From: Bacteroidota bacterium
GTDB lineage: Bacteria; Bacteroidota; Bacteroidia; Chitinophagales; Chitinophagaceae
Assembly: GCA_018267725.1 (NCBI GenBank)
Contig: JAFDXY010000016.1
Location: forward strand, 62,001 to 126,000
Length of the DNA: 64,000 bases
Reading direction: 5' to 3'
Part shown: positions 8,929-17,864 of the stretch, one piece after another
Position numbering within the stretch: position 1 is the first letter of the stretch
Layout of the letters: each line of letters begins with the position of its first letter
Position numbers and translations under genes: made by a program
The notes under the pieces: model-generated
What the model saw: the letters and a program-made list of their open reading frames with translations, nothing else
Database searches by the model: none
What the model was told of the DNA's origin: nothing

Positions 8929-9423
8929 ATGCTTACTGATTTACATATTATTCAACAACAAGCTGCCGAAAAAGAAAACGAAAACGATTTGTTTCAATCT
9001 TTCTTAAAAAAACAAAACGCTGAAACTATTGACAGGATTGTTTTTCAATTGAATGAAAAAATTGCTGCTGAAATTGATTGCACTACTTGCGGAAATTGTT
9101 GTAAAACTTTAATGATAAATGTTACAGAACAAGAAGCCGATAATTTGGCAAATCATCTAAACCAGTCGAGAGAATTTTTTGATAAAAATTATTTAGAAAA
9201 AAGCACAGAATTAATGGTAATTAATAAAATGCCTTGTCATTTTTTAAATAATAATAAATGCACTGTTTATGAAAACAGGTTTGCAGGTTGCCGAGAATTT
9301 CCTGCATTGCATTTACCTTATTTTGTAAAAAGATTGTTTACTGTGTTTATGCACTATGAAAGATGCCCCATAATTTTTAATGTTGTTGAAGCATTGAAAA
9401 AAGAAACTTGTTTTGAAAAATAA
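8929..9423 (+). CDS. YkgJ-type cysteine-cluster protein
   Basis: The 164-residue protein has the zinc- or iron-sulfur-chelating pattern of the YkgJ/CxxCxxCC family. C51, C54, C57 and C58 lie in CTTCGNCC; further cysteines are in MPCHF, NKCTVY, AGCREFP and the C-terminal RCPIIF. The family is assigned as a metal-cluster protein of unknown substrate. A TACGTTTG box (8914-8921) lies just before the ATG, so the message may be nearly leaderless. The next gene, a NamZ homologue, starts 14 bp downstream on the same strand. Confidence 0.88.
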   Translation: MLTDLHIIQQQAAEKENENDLFQSFLKKQNAETIDRIVFQLNEKIAAEIDCTTCGNCCKTLMINVTEQEADNLANHLNQSREFFDKNYLEKSTELMVINKMPCHFLNNNKCTVYENRFAGCREFPALHLPYFVKRLFTVFMHYERCPIIFNVVEALKKETCFEK

Positions 9424-9437
9424 AACAAATTAGTAAG

Positions 9438-10598
9438 ATGATTTTATTTGGAATAGATATTTTATTGAAAACAAATGTTGATTGGAAAAAACAACGCATT
9501 GCTTTAGTAACCAACCATGCAGCAACGACCAATACATTTATCCCATCTCGAAAAGCCTTGATAGACAAGGGTTTTAACATTATTAAATTATTTTCTCCCG
9601 AACATGGTTTAGACATAAAAGGTGCTGATGGTGCAAGCATGAATGATGGAGTAGATGTTTTAACGCAATTACCTATTATAAGTTTATATAATAAAAAATT
9701 GCAACCTGATGAAAACGATTTGAATGATGTTGATATTGTATTGTTTGATATACCGGATATTGGCTGCAGGTACTACACTTATTTGTGGACAATGACACAT
9801 GTGTTAGAAGCTTGCAGTAAATACAATAAAAAATTAATTATTCTTGATAGACCCAATCCGTTATCGGGAAATATAAATTTAGCAGAAGGTGCCATGTTAA
9901 ATGAAATAAATTGTTCTTCATTTATTGGAAGATGGAATATTCCTTTAAGGCATAGTTGCACGTTGGGAGAGTTGGCTTTATACTTCAATCAACAAAAAAA
10001 TATTCATACAAATATTGAAATAATTAAATGCGAAAGTTGGGATAGAAATATGTTTCAAACAGATTGGGAAATGGCTTTTGTGCCAACATCTCCGGCAATG
10101 CAAAATTTTACTGCTGCAATGCTATATCCGGGTTTGGGTTTATTAGAAGCAACCAATATAAGTGAAGGTAGAGGAACACTAAAACCTTTTACTGTTGCGG
10201 GTTCTGTGTGGATGAATAATAATTTAGTAGTTGAAAATTTAAACGAATTAAATATTAATTGCAAAGCCATTCAGTTTACACCAACCGAAAGTAAATATGC
10301 AAATGAACTTTGTAAGGGTGTTGAATTTTATATTGATGATGTTGCTACATTTCAATCGGTAAAAAACGGATTATTATTTATTAAGTTAGTAAAAGAGTTG
10401 CATGAAGATAAATTTGAGTGGAAGCCTTATCCAACCAATGTAAATTCATCGGGTAAAAATCATTTAGATAAATTATTGGGTGTTTATAAAAGCGAAAAAT
10501 TATTTGATTTATCATTCAATAAATTCACTCAAAAAATAAATGAAATAACAAATGTTTCATTTTGGGAAGAAACAATTAAAAATTATCTTTTGTATTAA
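9438..10598 (+). CDS. DUF1343 / NamZ-like exo-N-acetylmuramidase family protein
   Basis: The 386-residue protein matches DUF1343, whose characterised member NamZ releases terminal MurNAc from peptidoglycan fragments. Conserved segments visible are GIDILL, ALVTNHAA, FSPEHGL (glutamate-histidine pair, about 54-60), FDIPDIGCRYYTYLWTM, DRPNPL and NISEGRGT. Most relatives are exported; this one starts directly with the catalytic domain and has no signal peptide or lipobox, so it may act in the cytoplasm on imported muropeptides. It follows ykgJ by 14 bp and precedes an exported protein by 10 bp, suggesting one operon. Confidence 0.88.
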   Translation: MILFGIDILLKTNVDWKKQRIALVTNHAATTNTFIPSRKALIDKGFNIIKLFSPEHGLDIKGADGASMNDGVDVLTQLPIISLYNKKLQPDENDLNDVDIVLFDIPDIGCRYYTYLWTMTHVLEACSKYNKKLIILDRPNPLSGNINLAEGAMLNEINCSSFIGRWNIPLRHSCTLGELALYFNQQKNIHTNIEIIKCESWDRNMFQTDWEMAFVPTSPAMQNFTAAMLYPGLGLLEATNISEGRGTLKPFTVAGSVWMNNNLVVENLNELNINCKAIQFTPTESKYANELCKGVEFYIDDVATFQSVKNGLLFIKLVKELHEDKFEWKPYPTNVNSSGKNHLDKLLGVYKSEKLFDLSFNKFTQKINEITNVSFWEETIKNYLLY

Positions 10599-10608
10599 AT
10601 GTTGCAAT

Positions 10609-11616
10609 ATGAAAAAAATAGCACTACTTATTTTATGTTTTTCTTTTATTAAAATTCAGGCTCAAACAATACAAATATTAAGCAAAGGAACAAGAACATC
10701 TATAAGAGGTTTAAGTGTAGTAAATGATAATATTTTTTGGGCAAGCGGAAGCAATGGTATGATTGCCAAAAGCACTAATGGCGGTAAAACAATTGAATGG
10801 CAACAAGTAAAAGGATATGAGAAAAGAGATTTTAGAGATATTGAAGCATTTGATAGTAATACCGCAATTATTATGGGTGTTGATTGGCCTGCCATTATTT
10901 TAAAAACAAAAGATGGGGGCAAAAATTGGTATAAAGTTTTTGAAGACAGTGCCAAAGGAATGTTTTTAGATGCAATGGATTTTCAAAATGATAATTTTGG
11001 AATAGTTATTGGCGACCCTCTAAGTGAAAATATTTATGCTGCAGTTACTATTAATGGTGGTGAATCTTGGAGACGATTACATAAATTAGAAATGCGGCAA
11101 ATTTCTAAAGAAGGCGAAGCCTTTTTTGCTTCAAGTGGAACAAACATAAAAATTGCGAAAGAAGAAGAAACTATTTTTTTGGTGTCAGGTGGAATGCAAT
11201 CAAATATTTACAATTGGTGGGATAATGCATGTGGTGTAATTCCAATAATTCAAGGCAAACAATCAACAGGGGCAAATTCAATTGATATTTTAAAAAATAA
11301 AGGAGTTATTGTTGGTGGAGATTATATGAATGATAAAGACACTACTCAAAACTGTACTTTATTTTCATATCAGAAAGAGAAATTTTCATTCACACATCCG
11401 CAAACACCGCCGCATGGTTACAGAAGTTGTGTAATTTATTTGAATGAAAATAATCTTGTTACTTGTGGTACAAGCGGTATTGATATTAGTAATGATGGCG
11501 GAATGAATTGGCAACTTATTTCAACAGAAAGTTTTCATGTGGTACAAAAAACTAAAAAAGGCAATACAGTTTATTTGGCAGGAGGTATGGGCAGAATAGC
11601 CAAAATTATTTTTTAA
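10609..11616 (+). CDS. Secreted YCF48/BNR-repeat protein
   Basis: The chosen start is the ATG at 10609, which gives MKKIALLILCFSFIKIQAQ, a clear signal peptide ending near residue 19. The mature part of about 316 residues contains beta-propeller-like units with Asp-box-type motifs such as STNGGKT, KDGGKNW, NGGESW and NDGGMNW, typical of YCF48/oxidoreductase-like propellers. These are usually binding or scaffold proteins; no catalytic residues can be assigned. It is probably periplasmic or cell-surface. The NamZ homologue is directly upstream on the same strand. Confidence 0.82.
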   Translation: MKKIALLILCFSFIKIQAQTIQILSKGTRTSIRGLSVVNDNIFWASGSNGMIAKSTNGGKTIEWQQVKGYEKRDFRDIEAFDSNTAIIMGVDWPAIILKTKDGGKNWYKVFEDSAKGMFLDAMDFQNDNFGIVIGDPLSENIYAAVTINGGESWRRLHKLEMRQISKEGEAFFASSGTNIKIAKEEETIFLVSGGMQSNIYNWWDNACGVIPIIQGKQSTGANSIDILKNKGVIVGGDYMNDKDTTQNCTLFSYQKEKFSFTHPQTPPHGYRSCVIYLNENNLVTCGTSGIDISNDGGMNWQLISTESFHVVQKTKKGNTVYLAGGMGRIAKIIF

Positions 11617-11798
11617 TTTTTTTTAAACTTGGTTAAACTTCTTTAAAATATTTAAGTCTTTAAATGGCGTTTACTGAAAATTGTTGTTTAAATGCAGTAA
11701 AAAAAGTATTTGTGTTAAAGAAACTTGTGAGCAATAATTCAAAAAAATAATAACAAATTATATTTTAAACTTAGTTTTTTTATGCAGCAGGGTTAAAT

Positions 11799-11828
11799 AA
11801 AAGCTCTCCAATTCTTTGGAGAGCTTTT
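11799..11828. terminator. Intrinsic terminator between convergent genes
   Basis: A 13-bp perfect stem (11799-11811 with 11816-11828, core AGCTCTCC/GGAGAGCT) has a 4-nt loop and ends in a T run on both strands. It serves the YCF48-like gene on one side and pruA on the other. Confidence 0.85.
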
Positions 11829-11850
11829 CACTTTTAATAAGATATAATTT

Positions 11851-13482
11851 TTATTCTTCACTTAAAAAAGGATAATGATAATCTGTAGGTGGATTAAATG
11901 TTTCTTTAATGGTTCTTGCATTTAACCAACGGTATAAATTAATCATGCTGCCCGCTTTATCGTTGGTGCCACTGGCTCTTGCTCCACCAAATGGCTGCTG
12001 ACCAACAACGGCACCTGTTGGTTTATCGTTTATATAAAAATTACCTGCACTGTGTCTTAATTTATTGGTAGCTAATTCAATAGCTGCTTTATCGGTTGCA
12101 ATTACGGCACCGGTTAAAGCATAAGGGCTTGTAGTATCAACCAATTCTAATGCTCTTTCAAAATTGTTGGCTGGGTAAACATAAATAGTTAATACAGGTC
12201 CAAAAATTTCCTCACACATAGTTATGCTTTTGGCATTTTTTGTTTCAATAACTGTTGGTTGAATAAAATAGCCTTCTTTTTTATCGCATTTTCCTCCCAC
12301 AACTATTTCTGCTTTCGGGTCTTTTTTTGCAGTATCAATATAACTTTTTATTTTATCAAAACTCTTTTCATCTATCACAGCATTAATAAAATTGGTAAAA
12401 TTTTCTACGGCCCCCATCTTCATACTTTTTACGCCTGCTGCTAATTTCTTTTTTACTTCTTCTGCAATATTTGATGGAATATATGCTCTTGAAGCTGCAC
12501 TGCATTTTTGCCCTTGAAACTCAAATGCACCACGTAATAAAGCTGTTGCCACCACATCTGCATTAGCAGTTTTATGTGCCAATACAAAATCTTTGCCGCC
12601 TGTTTCTCCTACAATTCTCGGATAAGATTTATATAAACCCATATTCTTTCCAATGGTTTCCCACATATTATTAAACACGCCTGTGCTTCCTGTAAAATGC
12701 ACACCGGCAAAATCTTTATGGTTAAAACATACTTTACCAATAGTTGGTCCATCAACATAAATTAAATTAATTACACCATCGGGTAAACCCGCTTCTTTTA
12801 AAATACGCATAAACATTTGTGCAGAATAAACTTGTGTATTGGCAGGTTTCCAAACTACTACATTGCCACACATGGCAGCACTGGTTGGTAAATTTCCGCC
12901 AATAGCTGTAAAGTTGAAAGGTGTAACCGCTAATACAAAACCTTCTAATGCACGCCACTCCATTCTATTATGAATGCCTGTACTGCTAATGGGTTGTTGT
13001 TTATATATTTCACTTAAAAAATGAACATTAAAACGTAAAAAATCTATTATTTCACAAGCACTGTCTATTTCTGCTTGGTAAGCATTTTTACTTTGTCCAA
13101 GCATGGTAGTGCCATTCATGTAACTACGATATTTGGTGCTAATTAAATCGGCTGCTTTTAAAAAAATAGAAGCTCTGCTTTCCCAACTCATATTTTCCCA
13201 ATTGGGTTTGGCTGCTAAAGCTGCATCAATAGCTTGTTGCACATGTTTTTCTTCTCCTGCATGAAAATATCCTAAAGTGTGTTTTATTTCGTGTGGCGGA
13301 TGTATAGCCACTTTTTTATTGGTTCTAACTTCTTTACTTCCAATATACATGGGTATATCGGCTTCGGTACTTTTTAGTTCGGCTAAAGTTTGTTTTAGTT
13401 TTAATTTTTCTGCACTGTTGGGAGCATAATTTAAAACAGGTTCATTAGCAGGCAAGGGGTAAGAAAAATATCCAAGGTTCAT
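11851..13482 (-). CDS. pruA: 1-pyrroline-5-carboxylate dehydrogenase
   Basis: This enzyme oxidises glutamate semialdehyde/pyrroline-5-carboxylate to glutamate with NAD, the second step of proline catabolism. I use the ATG at 13482 (MNLGYFSYPLPANEPV), giving 543 residues, the usual length of the eukaryote-like P5CDH group; a longer frame to 13560 adds 26 unconserved residues. Aldehyde dehydrogenase landmarks are TPFNFTAIGGN, FTGSTGVF, the general base in VGETGGKDF, the catalytic cysteine in FQGQKCSAASRAY, and EEIFGPVL. No proline dehydrogenase gene is adjacent. The gene is divergent from the gene at 13560. Confidence 0.94.
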   Translation of the reverse strand: MNLGYFSYPLPANEPVLNYAPNSAEKLKLKQTLAELKSTEADIPMYIGSKEVRTNKKVAIHPPHEIKHTLGYFHAGEEKHVQQAIDAALAAKPNWENMSWESRASIFLKAADLISTKYRSYMNGTTMLGQSKNAYQAEIDSACEIIDFLRFNVHFLSEIYKQQPISSTGIHNRMEWRALEGFVLAVTPFNFTAIGGNLPTSAAMCGNVVVWKPANTQVYSAQMFMRILKEAGLPDGVINLIYVDGPTIGKVCFNHKDFAGVHFTGSTGVFNNMWETIGKNMGLYKSYPRIVGETGGKDFVLAHKTANADVVATALLRGAFEFQGQKCSAASRAYIPSNIAEEVKKKLAAGVKSMKMGAVENFTNFINAVIDEKSFDKIKSYIDTAKKDPKAEIVVGGKCDKKEGYFIQPTVIETKNAKSITMCEEIFGPVLTIYVYPANNFERALELVDTTSPYALTGAVIATDKAAIELATNKLRHSAGNFYINDKPTGAVVGQQPFGGARASGTNDKAGSMINLYRWLNARTIKETFNPPTDYHYPFLSEE

Positions 13483-13559
13483 ATAAAGATTTTTTAAGGT
13501 TTGCAAGATACGATTTATTGCTTTTGGAATTTGATGAACAGGGTTTGATATTTGTTGCA

Positions 13560-14546
13560 ATGTACTTATTGCGTTTTATATTGATTGTTACCAAATTTGC
13601 TTTTAGATTGCCTGCCATAAGAAAACAGGCTGCAATAGAAGCTACTGCTCATTTACAGGAAGTTGAAAAAAGATTGCAAGGAAAATTTGATGATTTTACT
13701 TTTAAGAAAATTGTAAAAAGCCACAGCCTTTATTTGCATATTGTAAATGATAGCTTTACTGCATTGCATGGAAGGCTTACCAATAAAGAAGAGAAATTAC
13801 GCAGTATTCATTATTTTACTTGCAGCTCTTTGTTCGATAATTTTTGGGATAATAAAACACATTCTTTAGAAGAATTAAAAACTATTTCTTTTGAGCCGGA
13901 AACCTATCAACCCAAAACGTTTGATGAAAAAGTTTTTTTAGAAAGCCATTTATTTTTAAAGAATTATGTAGAAGATAAAGCAGCATATAATAATGTATCT
14001 CAAAAAGTTTTTTTGGCACAACAACTTTCTTTAAAACAATTTGATAAAGAAATTACTAACGAAGCTATTCAGCATATAACATTTGAAAAAGGCGGAAACA
14101 GTGTATTGCTTTGCAGCTATTATTTAGATATAAAACCAACCAAAGCAGAAGAACAATGTTGGTATTTATTAGGAACGATGATACAACTAACCAACGATTT
14201 GTTTGATACGTATAAAGATTTGCAACAACATAGTTATACTTTAGCAACACGCTGCACCAATGTGTATGAAGTTGAAAAAATTTATTTACACCAAATTCAA
14301 CAAATAAAAAATTGTATTACTTTATTGCCTTATAAAAAAAGAGTAAAACAATATTTTAGTATTGTAATTGCATCAACTTACACTTTAGGTTTGGTGGCTG
14401 TTGAGCAATTAAAACATATTCAAGCAAATGAAAAAGAAATGCCCGATTTAAGATATTTGCCACGCAAAGCCTTAATTATAGATATGGAAAAATTTAGTAA
14501 TATATGGTTGTGGGTAAAATTAATTTATAAATACGGTAAACTGTAA
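13560..14546 (+). CDS. Putative class 1 isoprenoid-synthase-fold protein
   Basis: This 328-residue helical protein (start at ATG 13560, MYLLRFILIV) has no strong family match that I recognise. It carries two aspartate-rich motifs: D93-NFW-D97 in SLFDNFWDN, and N212-D213-LF-D216-TYK-D220 in QLTNDLFDTYKD. They are about 120 residues apart, as in trans-isoprenyl/squalene-phytoene-type synthases, where such motifs bind Mg-diphosphate. An EKGG segment (176-179) lies before a helix, as a basic substrate-binding residue would. I infer a class 1 isoprenoid enzyme or degenerate relative; the substrate is unknown. It is followed after 10 bp by the GlmU-like gene. Confidence 0.55.
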   Translation: MYLLRFILIVTKFAFRLPAIRKQAAIEATAHLQEVEKRLQGKFDDFTFKKIVKSHSLYLHIVNDSFTALHGRLTNKEEKLRSIHYFTCSSLFDNFWDNKTHSLEELKTISFEPETYQPKTFDEKVFLESHLFLKNYVEDKAAYNNVSQKVFLAQQLSLKQFDKEITNEAIQHITFEKGGNSVLLCSYYLDIKPTKAEEQCWYLLGTMIQLTNDLFDTYKDLQQHSYTLATRCTNVYEVEKIYLHQIQQIKNCITLLPYKKRVKQYFSIVIASTYTLGLVAVEQLKHIQANEKEMPDLRYLPRKALIIDMEKFSNIWLWVKLIYKYGKL

Positions 14547-14556
14547 ATTGTATAAC

Positions 14557-15675
14557 ATGCAAATAGTTTTGTTTGATAATAAAGAAAGAAAAAAATTATT
14601 TCCGCTAACAGCTACCAAAGCCTTAGCAGACTTACGTTGTGGCATATTAACTATTAAAGAAAAGTGGGAACATAAAACAAATTTGCCTGTATATATACAA
14701 ACAGAAAATTATTTACAACCATTATATAAAACCGTTCCTACTAAAGAAAATATTTATATAGATGCAACTGTTTTTGCTAATACTGAATTAATAAAACAAA
14801 TTCTTTCTCTTAAAACCAATGAAAGCATTGAAGATGAAAATGGCTTAATTGCATTTAAAGGAAATGAAGTAGATAAAGCATATAAGGTAGATAATGTAAA
14901 AAGGCTAACACGTTGTTGGCAACTGTTTCAATGGAATGATGAAGAATTAAAAAATGATTTTAGCTTAATAACCAAAGGAAGAAAAACTCACTCAGTTTCT
15001 TCAACTAATCATATTATAAATAAAGAAAATATTTTTGTTGAAGAAGGTGCAAGCATTGAGTGTGCTATATTAAATGCAACAACAGGCCCAATATATATTG
15101 GTAAAAATGCCGAAGTGTGGGAAGGCTCTGTAATACGTGGCCCTTTTGCGTTAGGAGAAAATTCAGTAGTTAAAGCCGGTGCAAAAATTTACGGAGCAAC
15201 TTCTGTTGGTAACTGGTGTGCTGTTAGCGGAGAAATTAAAAATTCAATTATTAATAATTTTTCTAATAAGGCACACGATGGTTATTTGGGCGATAGTGTA
15301 ATAGGAGAGTGGTGTAATCTTGGTGCAGGTACTACTAACAGCAATGTAAAAAACACTGCTGCTGTTGTAAAAATGCTAAACGTAGCTGCTAATAATTTTG
15401 AAGAAGTTGGATTGAAAGCAGGTGTTATAATGGGAGATTACAGCAGAACAGCAATTAATTCATCTATCAATACCGGAACAGTTATTGGTGTTTGTGCTAA
15501 TGTGTTTGGAGAACTTTTATTACCTAAAGTAATTGATAGTTTTAGTTGGGGTTTAAATCATGAATATGAATTTGAAAAAGCAATTCGTGATATAAAAAAC
15601 TGGAAACATTTTAAACATAAACAATTAAATAAAATAGAAGAAAACATATTGAAACATATTTTTGAAACTTTATAA
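14557..15675 (+). CDS. GlmU-like sugar nucleotidyltransferase family protein
   Basis: The protein (372 residues from ATG 14557; a TTG at 14548 is less likely) belongs to a Bacteroidota GlmU-like group. The N-terminal half, beginning MQIVLFDNKERKKLFPLT, is a shortened nucleotidyltransferase-like domain without a convincing GxGxR loop. The C-terminal half is a left-handed beta-helix with hexapeptide repeats (EEGASIECAILNA, IGKNAEVWEGSVIRGP, VVKAGAKIYG, IGEWCNLGAGTTNSN), as in acyl- or acetyltransferases. The substrate is uncertain; cell-envelope sugar metabolism is likely. It precedes tpiA by 10 bp. Confidence 0.8.
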   Translation: MQIVLFDNKERKKLFPLTATKALADLRCGILTIKEKWEHKTNLPVYIQTENYLQPLYKTVPTKENIYIDATVFANTELIKQILSLKTNESIEDENGLIAFKGNEVDKAYKVDNVKRLTRCWQLFQWNDEELKNDFSLITKGRKTHSVSSTNHIINKENIFVEEGASIECAILNATTGPIYIGKNAEVWEGSVIRGPFALGENSVVKAGAKIYGATSVGNWCAVSGEIKNSIINNFSNKAHDGYLGDSVIGEWCNLGAGTTNSNVKNTAAVVKMLNVAANNFEEVGLKAGVIMGDYSRTAINSSINTGTVIGVCANVFGELLLPKVIDSFSWGLNHEYEFEKAIRDIKNWKHFKHKQLNKIEENILKHIFETL

Positions 15676-15685
15676 ATTAACAAAC

Positions 15686-16447
15686 ATGCGTAAACAAATT
15701 GCTGCTGCTAACTGGAAAATGAATTTAACCTTGCAACAAGGCGAACAATTATTGAATGATATTGTTGCTGCACAAAATACATTAAATGATAATCAATTAG
15801 CAATATTTGCGGTGCCTTTTCCATACTTAACAATGGCTCAGCAAAAATTAAACGGACAAAAAAATATGTTTGTTGCTGCACAAAATTGTTACAACAAAAA
15901 AAACGGTGCTTATACCGGCGAGGTAAGTGTTGAAATGTTGCAATCAATAGGCATTCAATATGTTGTGTTGGGGCATAGTGAACGAAGAGAATATTTTAAT
16001 GAAAGCAATCAATTTCTTGCAGAAAAAATAAATATTTGTTTAGAATATAATATTACGCCTATTTTTTGTTGTGGTGAATCTTTACAAATTCGCGAAGCAA
16101 ATACACAAAATGAATTTGTAAGAAAACAATTAACAGAATCTTTATTTCATTTAAGTGCCGAACAAATTTCTAAAATTATTATTGCTTACGAACCAATATG
16201 GGCAATAGGTACGGGCAAAACTGCAAGTAACGAGCAAGCACAAGAAATGCACGCATTTATACGCCAACAATTTGCTGAAAAATACGGAGAAACAACTGCT
16301 AATGAAATTTCTATTTTATATGGAGGAAGCGTAAAAGCCAATAATGCGAAAGATATTTTTGCTCAGCCCGATGTTGATGGTGGTTTGGTTGGCGGTGCAT
16401 CTTTAATTGCAACAGATTTTGTAACTATAACTAATGCATTGAAATAA
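15686..16447 (+). CDS. tpiA: Triose-phosphate isomerase
   Basis: This glycolytic enzyme interconverts dihydroxyacetone phosphate and glyceraldehyde-3-phosphate. Start at ATG 15686 (MRKQIAAANWKMN), 253 residues, family-typical. Catalytic residues are seen: the lysine of NWKMN (K12), the histidine of LGHSERR (about 96) and the glutamate of AYEPIWAIGTG (about 168). The phosphate-binding YGGSVKANN and GGLVGGASL close the barrel. It is in a same-strand run with the isoprenoid-like and GlmU-like genes. Confidence 0.97.
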   Translation: MRKQIAAANWKMNLTLQQGEQLLNDIVAAQNTLNDNQLAIFAVPFPYLTMAQQKLNGQKNMFVAAQNCYNKKNGAYTGEVSVEMLQSIGIQYVVLGHSERREYFNESNQFLAEKINICLEYNITPIFCCGESLQIREANTQNEFVRKQLTESLFHLSAEQISKIIIAYEPIWAIGTGKTASNEQAQEMHAFIRQQFAEKYGETTANEISILYGGSVKANNAKDIFAQPDVDGGLVGGASLIATDFVTITNALK

Positions 16448-16471
16448 ATAAGCAGTTGTAAAATTGTTGTA

Positions 16472-16516
16472 TTAAAACATCATTAAAATATTCTTTAACA
16501 GAAAATAATGTTTTAA
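16472..16516 (+). terminator. Possible weak terminator after tpiA
   Basis: TTAAAACAT (16472-16480) pairs with ATGTTTTAA (16508-16516) across a 27-nt AT-rich loop. The stem is weak and has no distinct T run, so termination here is only possible. Confidence 0.25.
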
Positions 16517-16556
16517 AGTAGCTTATTTTCAATGCCTGATTTTGAAACATTATCGC

Positions 16557-17864
16557 ATGTCCCTCAACCTTGCATTGCAGCAAAGCCTTAAATGGCGTAG
16601 CTTTTATTTAATAACTACTTTGTTATTAAATATTTGTATTGCCAGATTTTTGGGTGCATCTAAAAGCTCTATTCTGTTTTATTTAAGCAATGTGTTTGCA
16701 TTGGTGTTATTGGTTGCAAGTATTAGTATAGAATCGGCTTTAACATATTTTTCTTCCAACAAAAAAATTAATACTAATAAATTAGCGTGGTTTGGTTTAT
16801 TATGTGTAACTCTTGTAGCCGTTATTGTTTTTATACTATTGCCAATATATTTTGTAGAATTTGAAAAACTAACTAATACAGAAAAATTATTATATAGAAA
16901 TTGGGGATTGCTGTATATAACAGGTGTTTTATTAATTAATTTTTATAGCGGCTTGTATTATGCTGACAATAATTTTTTTACGCCGAATTTGGTTTGTGCA
17001 ATTTTAAATATTGCTTTAATAGTTACTATTGTTGCGGTAAGTGAAATTAATACCAACTCCAACTTTTTAATAAGTAACTATTTTTTATTATCGTTTGTGC
17101 AAGGCATAATTATTATGTTTAGCTTTTTTATTAGCAGTAAAGCATATCAACTTGTTCAATTACCAAATAGTGTTGAAAGAAAACTTTTATTTGGTTATGC
17201 AAGCAATGCTTTGTTGGCTAATATTATTTTCTTTTTAGTTTACAGGGTTGATTATTGGTTTGTAAAAAATAATTGCTCTACCGAAGATGCAGGTAATTAT
17301 ATGCAAGCTGCACGGTTTGGTCAGTTATTATGGTTGGTGCCTCAAATACTTGCTACGGCTATATTTCCTAAAACTGCAGCAAATATTAACGAAGGTGAGG
17401 TTGAAAAAACAATTGTTAGATTATCGAGAATTTTTGTACAATGTTTTTTAGTTTTTTTTATACTGATATTATTGTTCGGAAAAATTATTTTCCCGTTTTT
17501 ATTAGGCAATTCTTTTAATACATTATATAAAGTGCTTTTAATTTTAATACCGGGTGTATTAGCATTATCCATCTTATCATTACTCTCTGCTTATTTTGCA
17601 GGAATTAATAAAATAAAAATTAATATAAGCGGAGCATTTAGTGGTTTATTAACTGTTTTATTACTAAGTATAATTTTATTGCATTGGTATAATATTTATA
17701 TTGCTGCATTAATTAGTTCTATAGGATATTTTGTTTGTTTAGCTTATGCAGTAAGAGTTTTCAGGCTTTCACATTTTTTTTCTTTTAGAAGTTTAATTAT
17801 TCCTAATAAAGAAGATTGGAAGTGGTTAATCTCTCTAATATTAAAAAAGCCTAACTTGCTGTAA
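16557..17864 (+). CDS. Polysaccharide flippase-type membrane protein (MOP superfamily)
   Basis: The protein (435 residues from ATG 16557; the frame also opens at TTG 16542) is hydrophobic throughout, with around 12 predicted membrane segments. It has the N-terminal pattern of oligosaccharide flippases (NICIARFLGASKSSILFYLSN) and a long loop with NAGNYMQAARFGQLLWLVPQ-like sequence. It probably moves lipid-linked saccharide across the inner membrane. The start codon of the next gene, a glycosyltransferase, overlaps its stop (TAATG), which implies translational coupling and a common surface-glycan pathway. The exact substrate cannot be told. Confidence 0.82.
   Translation: MSLNLALQQSLKWRSFYLITTLLLNICIARFLGASKSSILFYLSNVFALVLLVASISIESALTYFSSNKKINTNKLAWFGLLCVTLVAVIVFILLPIYFVEFEKLTNTEKLLYRNWGLLYITGVLLINFYSGLYYADNNFFTPNLVCAILNIALIVTIVAVSEINTNSNFLISNYFLLSFVQGIIIMFSFFISSKAYQLVQLPNSVERKLLFGYASNALLANIIFFLVYRVDYWFVKNNCSTEDAGNYMQAARFGQLLWLVPQILATAIFPKTAANINEGEVEKTIVRLSRIFVQCFLVFFILILLFGKIIFPFLLGNSFNTLYKVLLILIPGVLALSILSLLSAYFAGINKIKINISGAFSGLLTVLLLSIILLHWYNIYIAALISSIGYFVCLAYAVRVFRLSHFFSFRSLIIPNKEDWKWLISLILKKPNLL

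Noticed and set aside
13482..13560. Longer pruA start at 13560
   Set aside because: It adds 26 residues without family similarity and collides with the divergent gene start; the ATG at 13482 gives the usual 543 residues.
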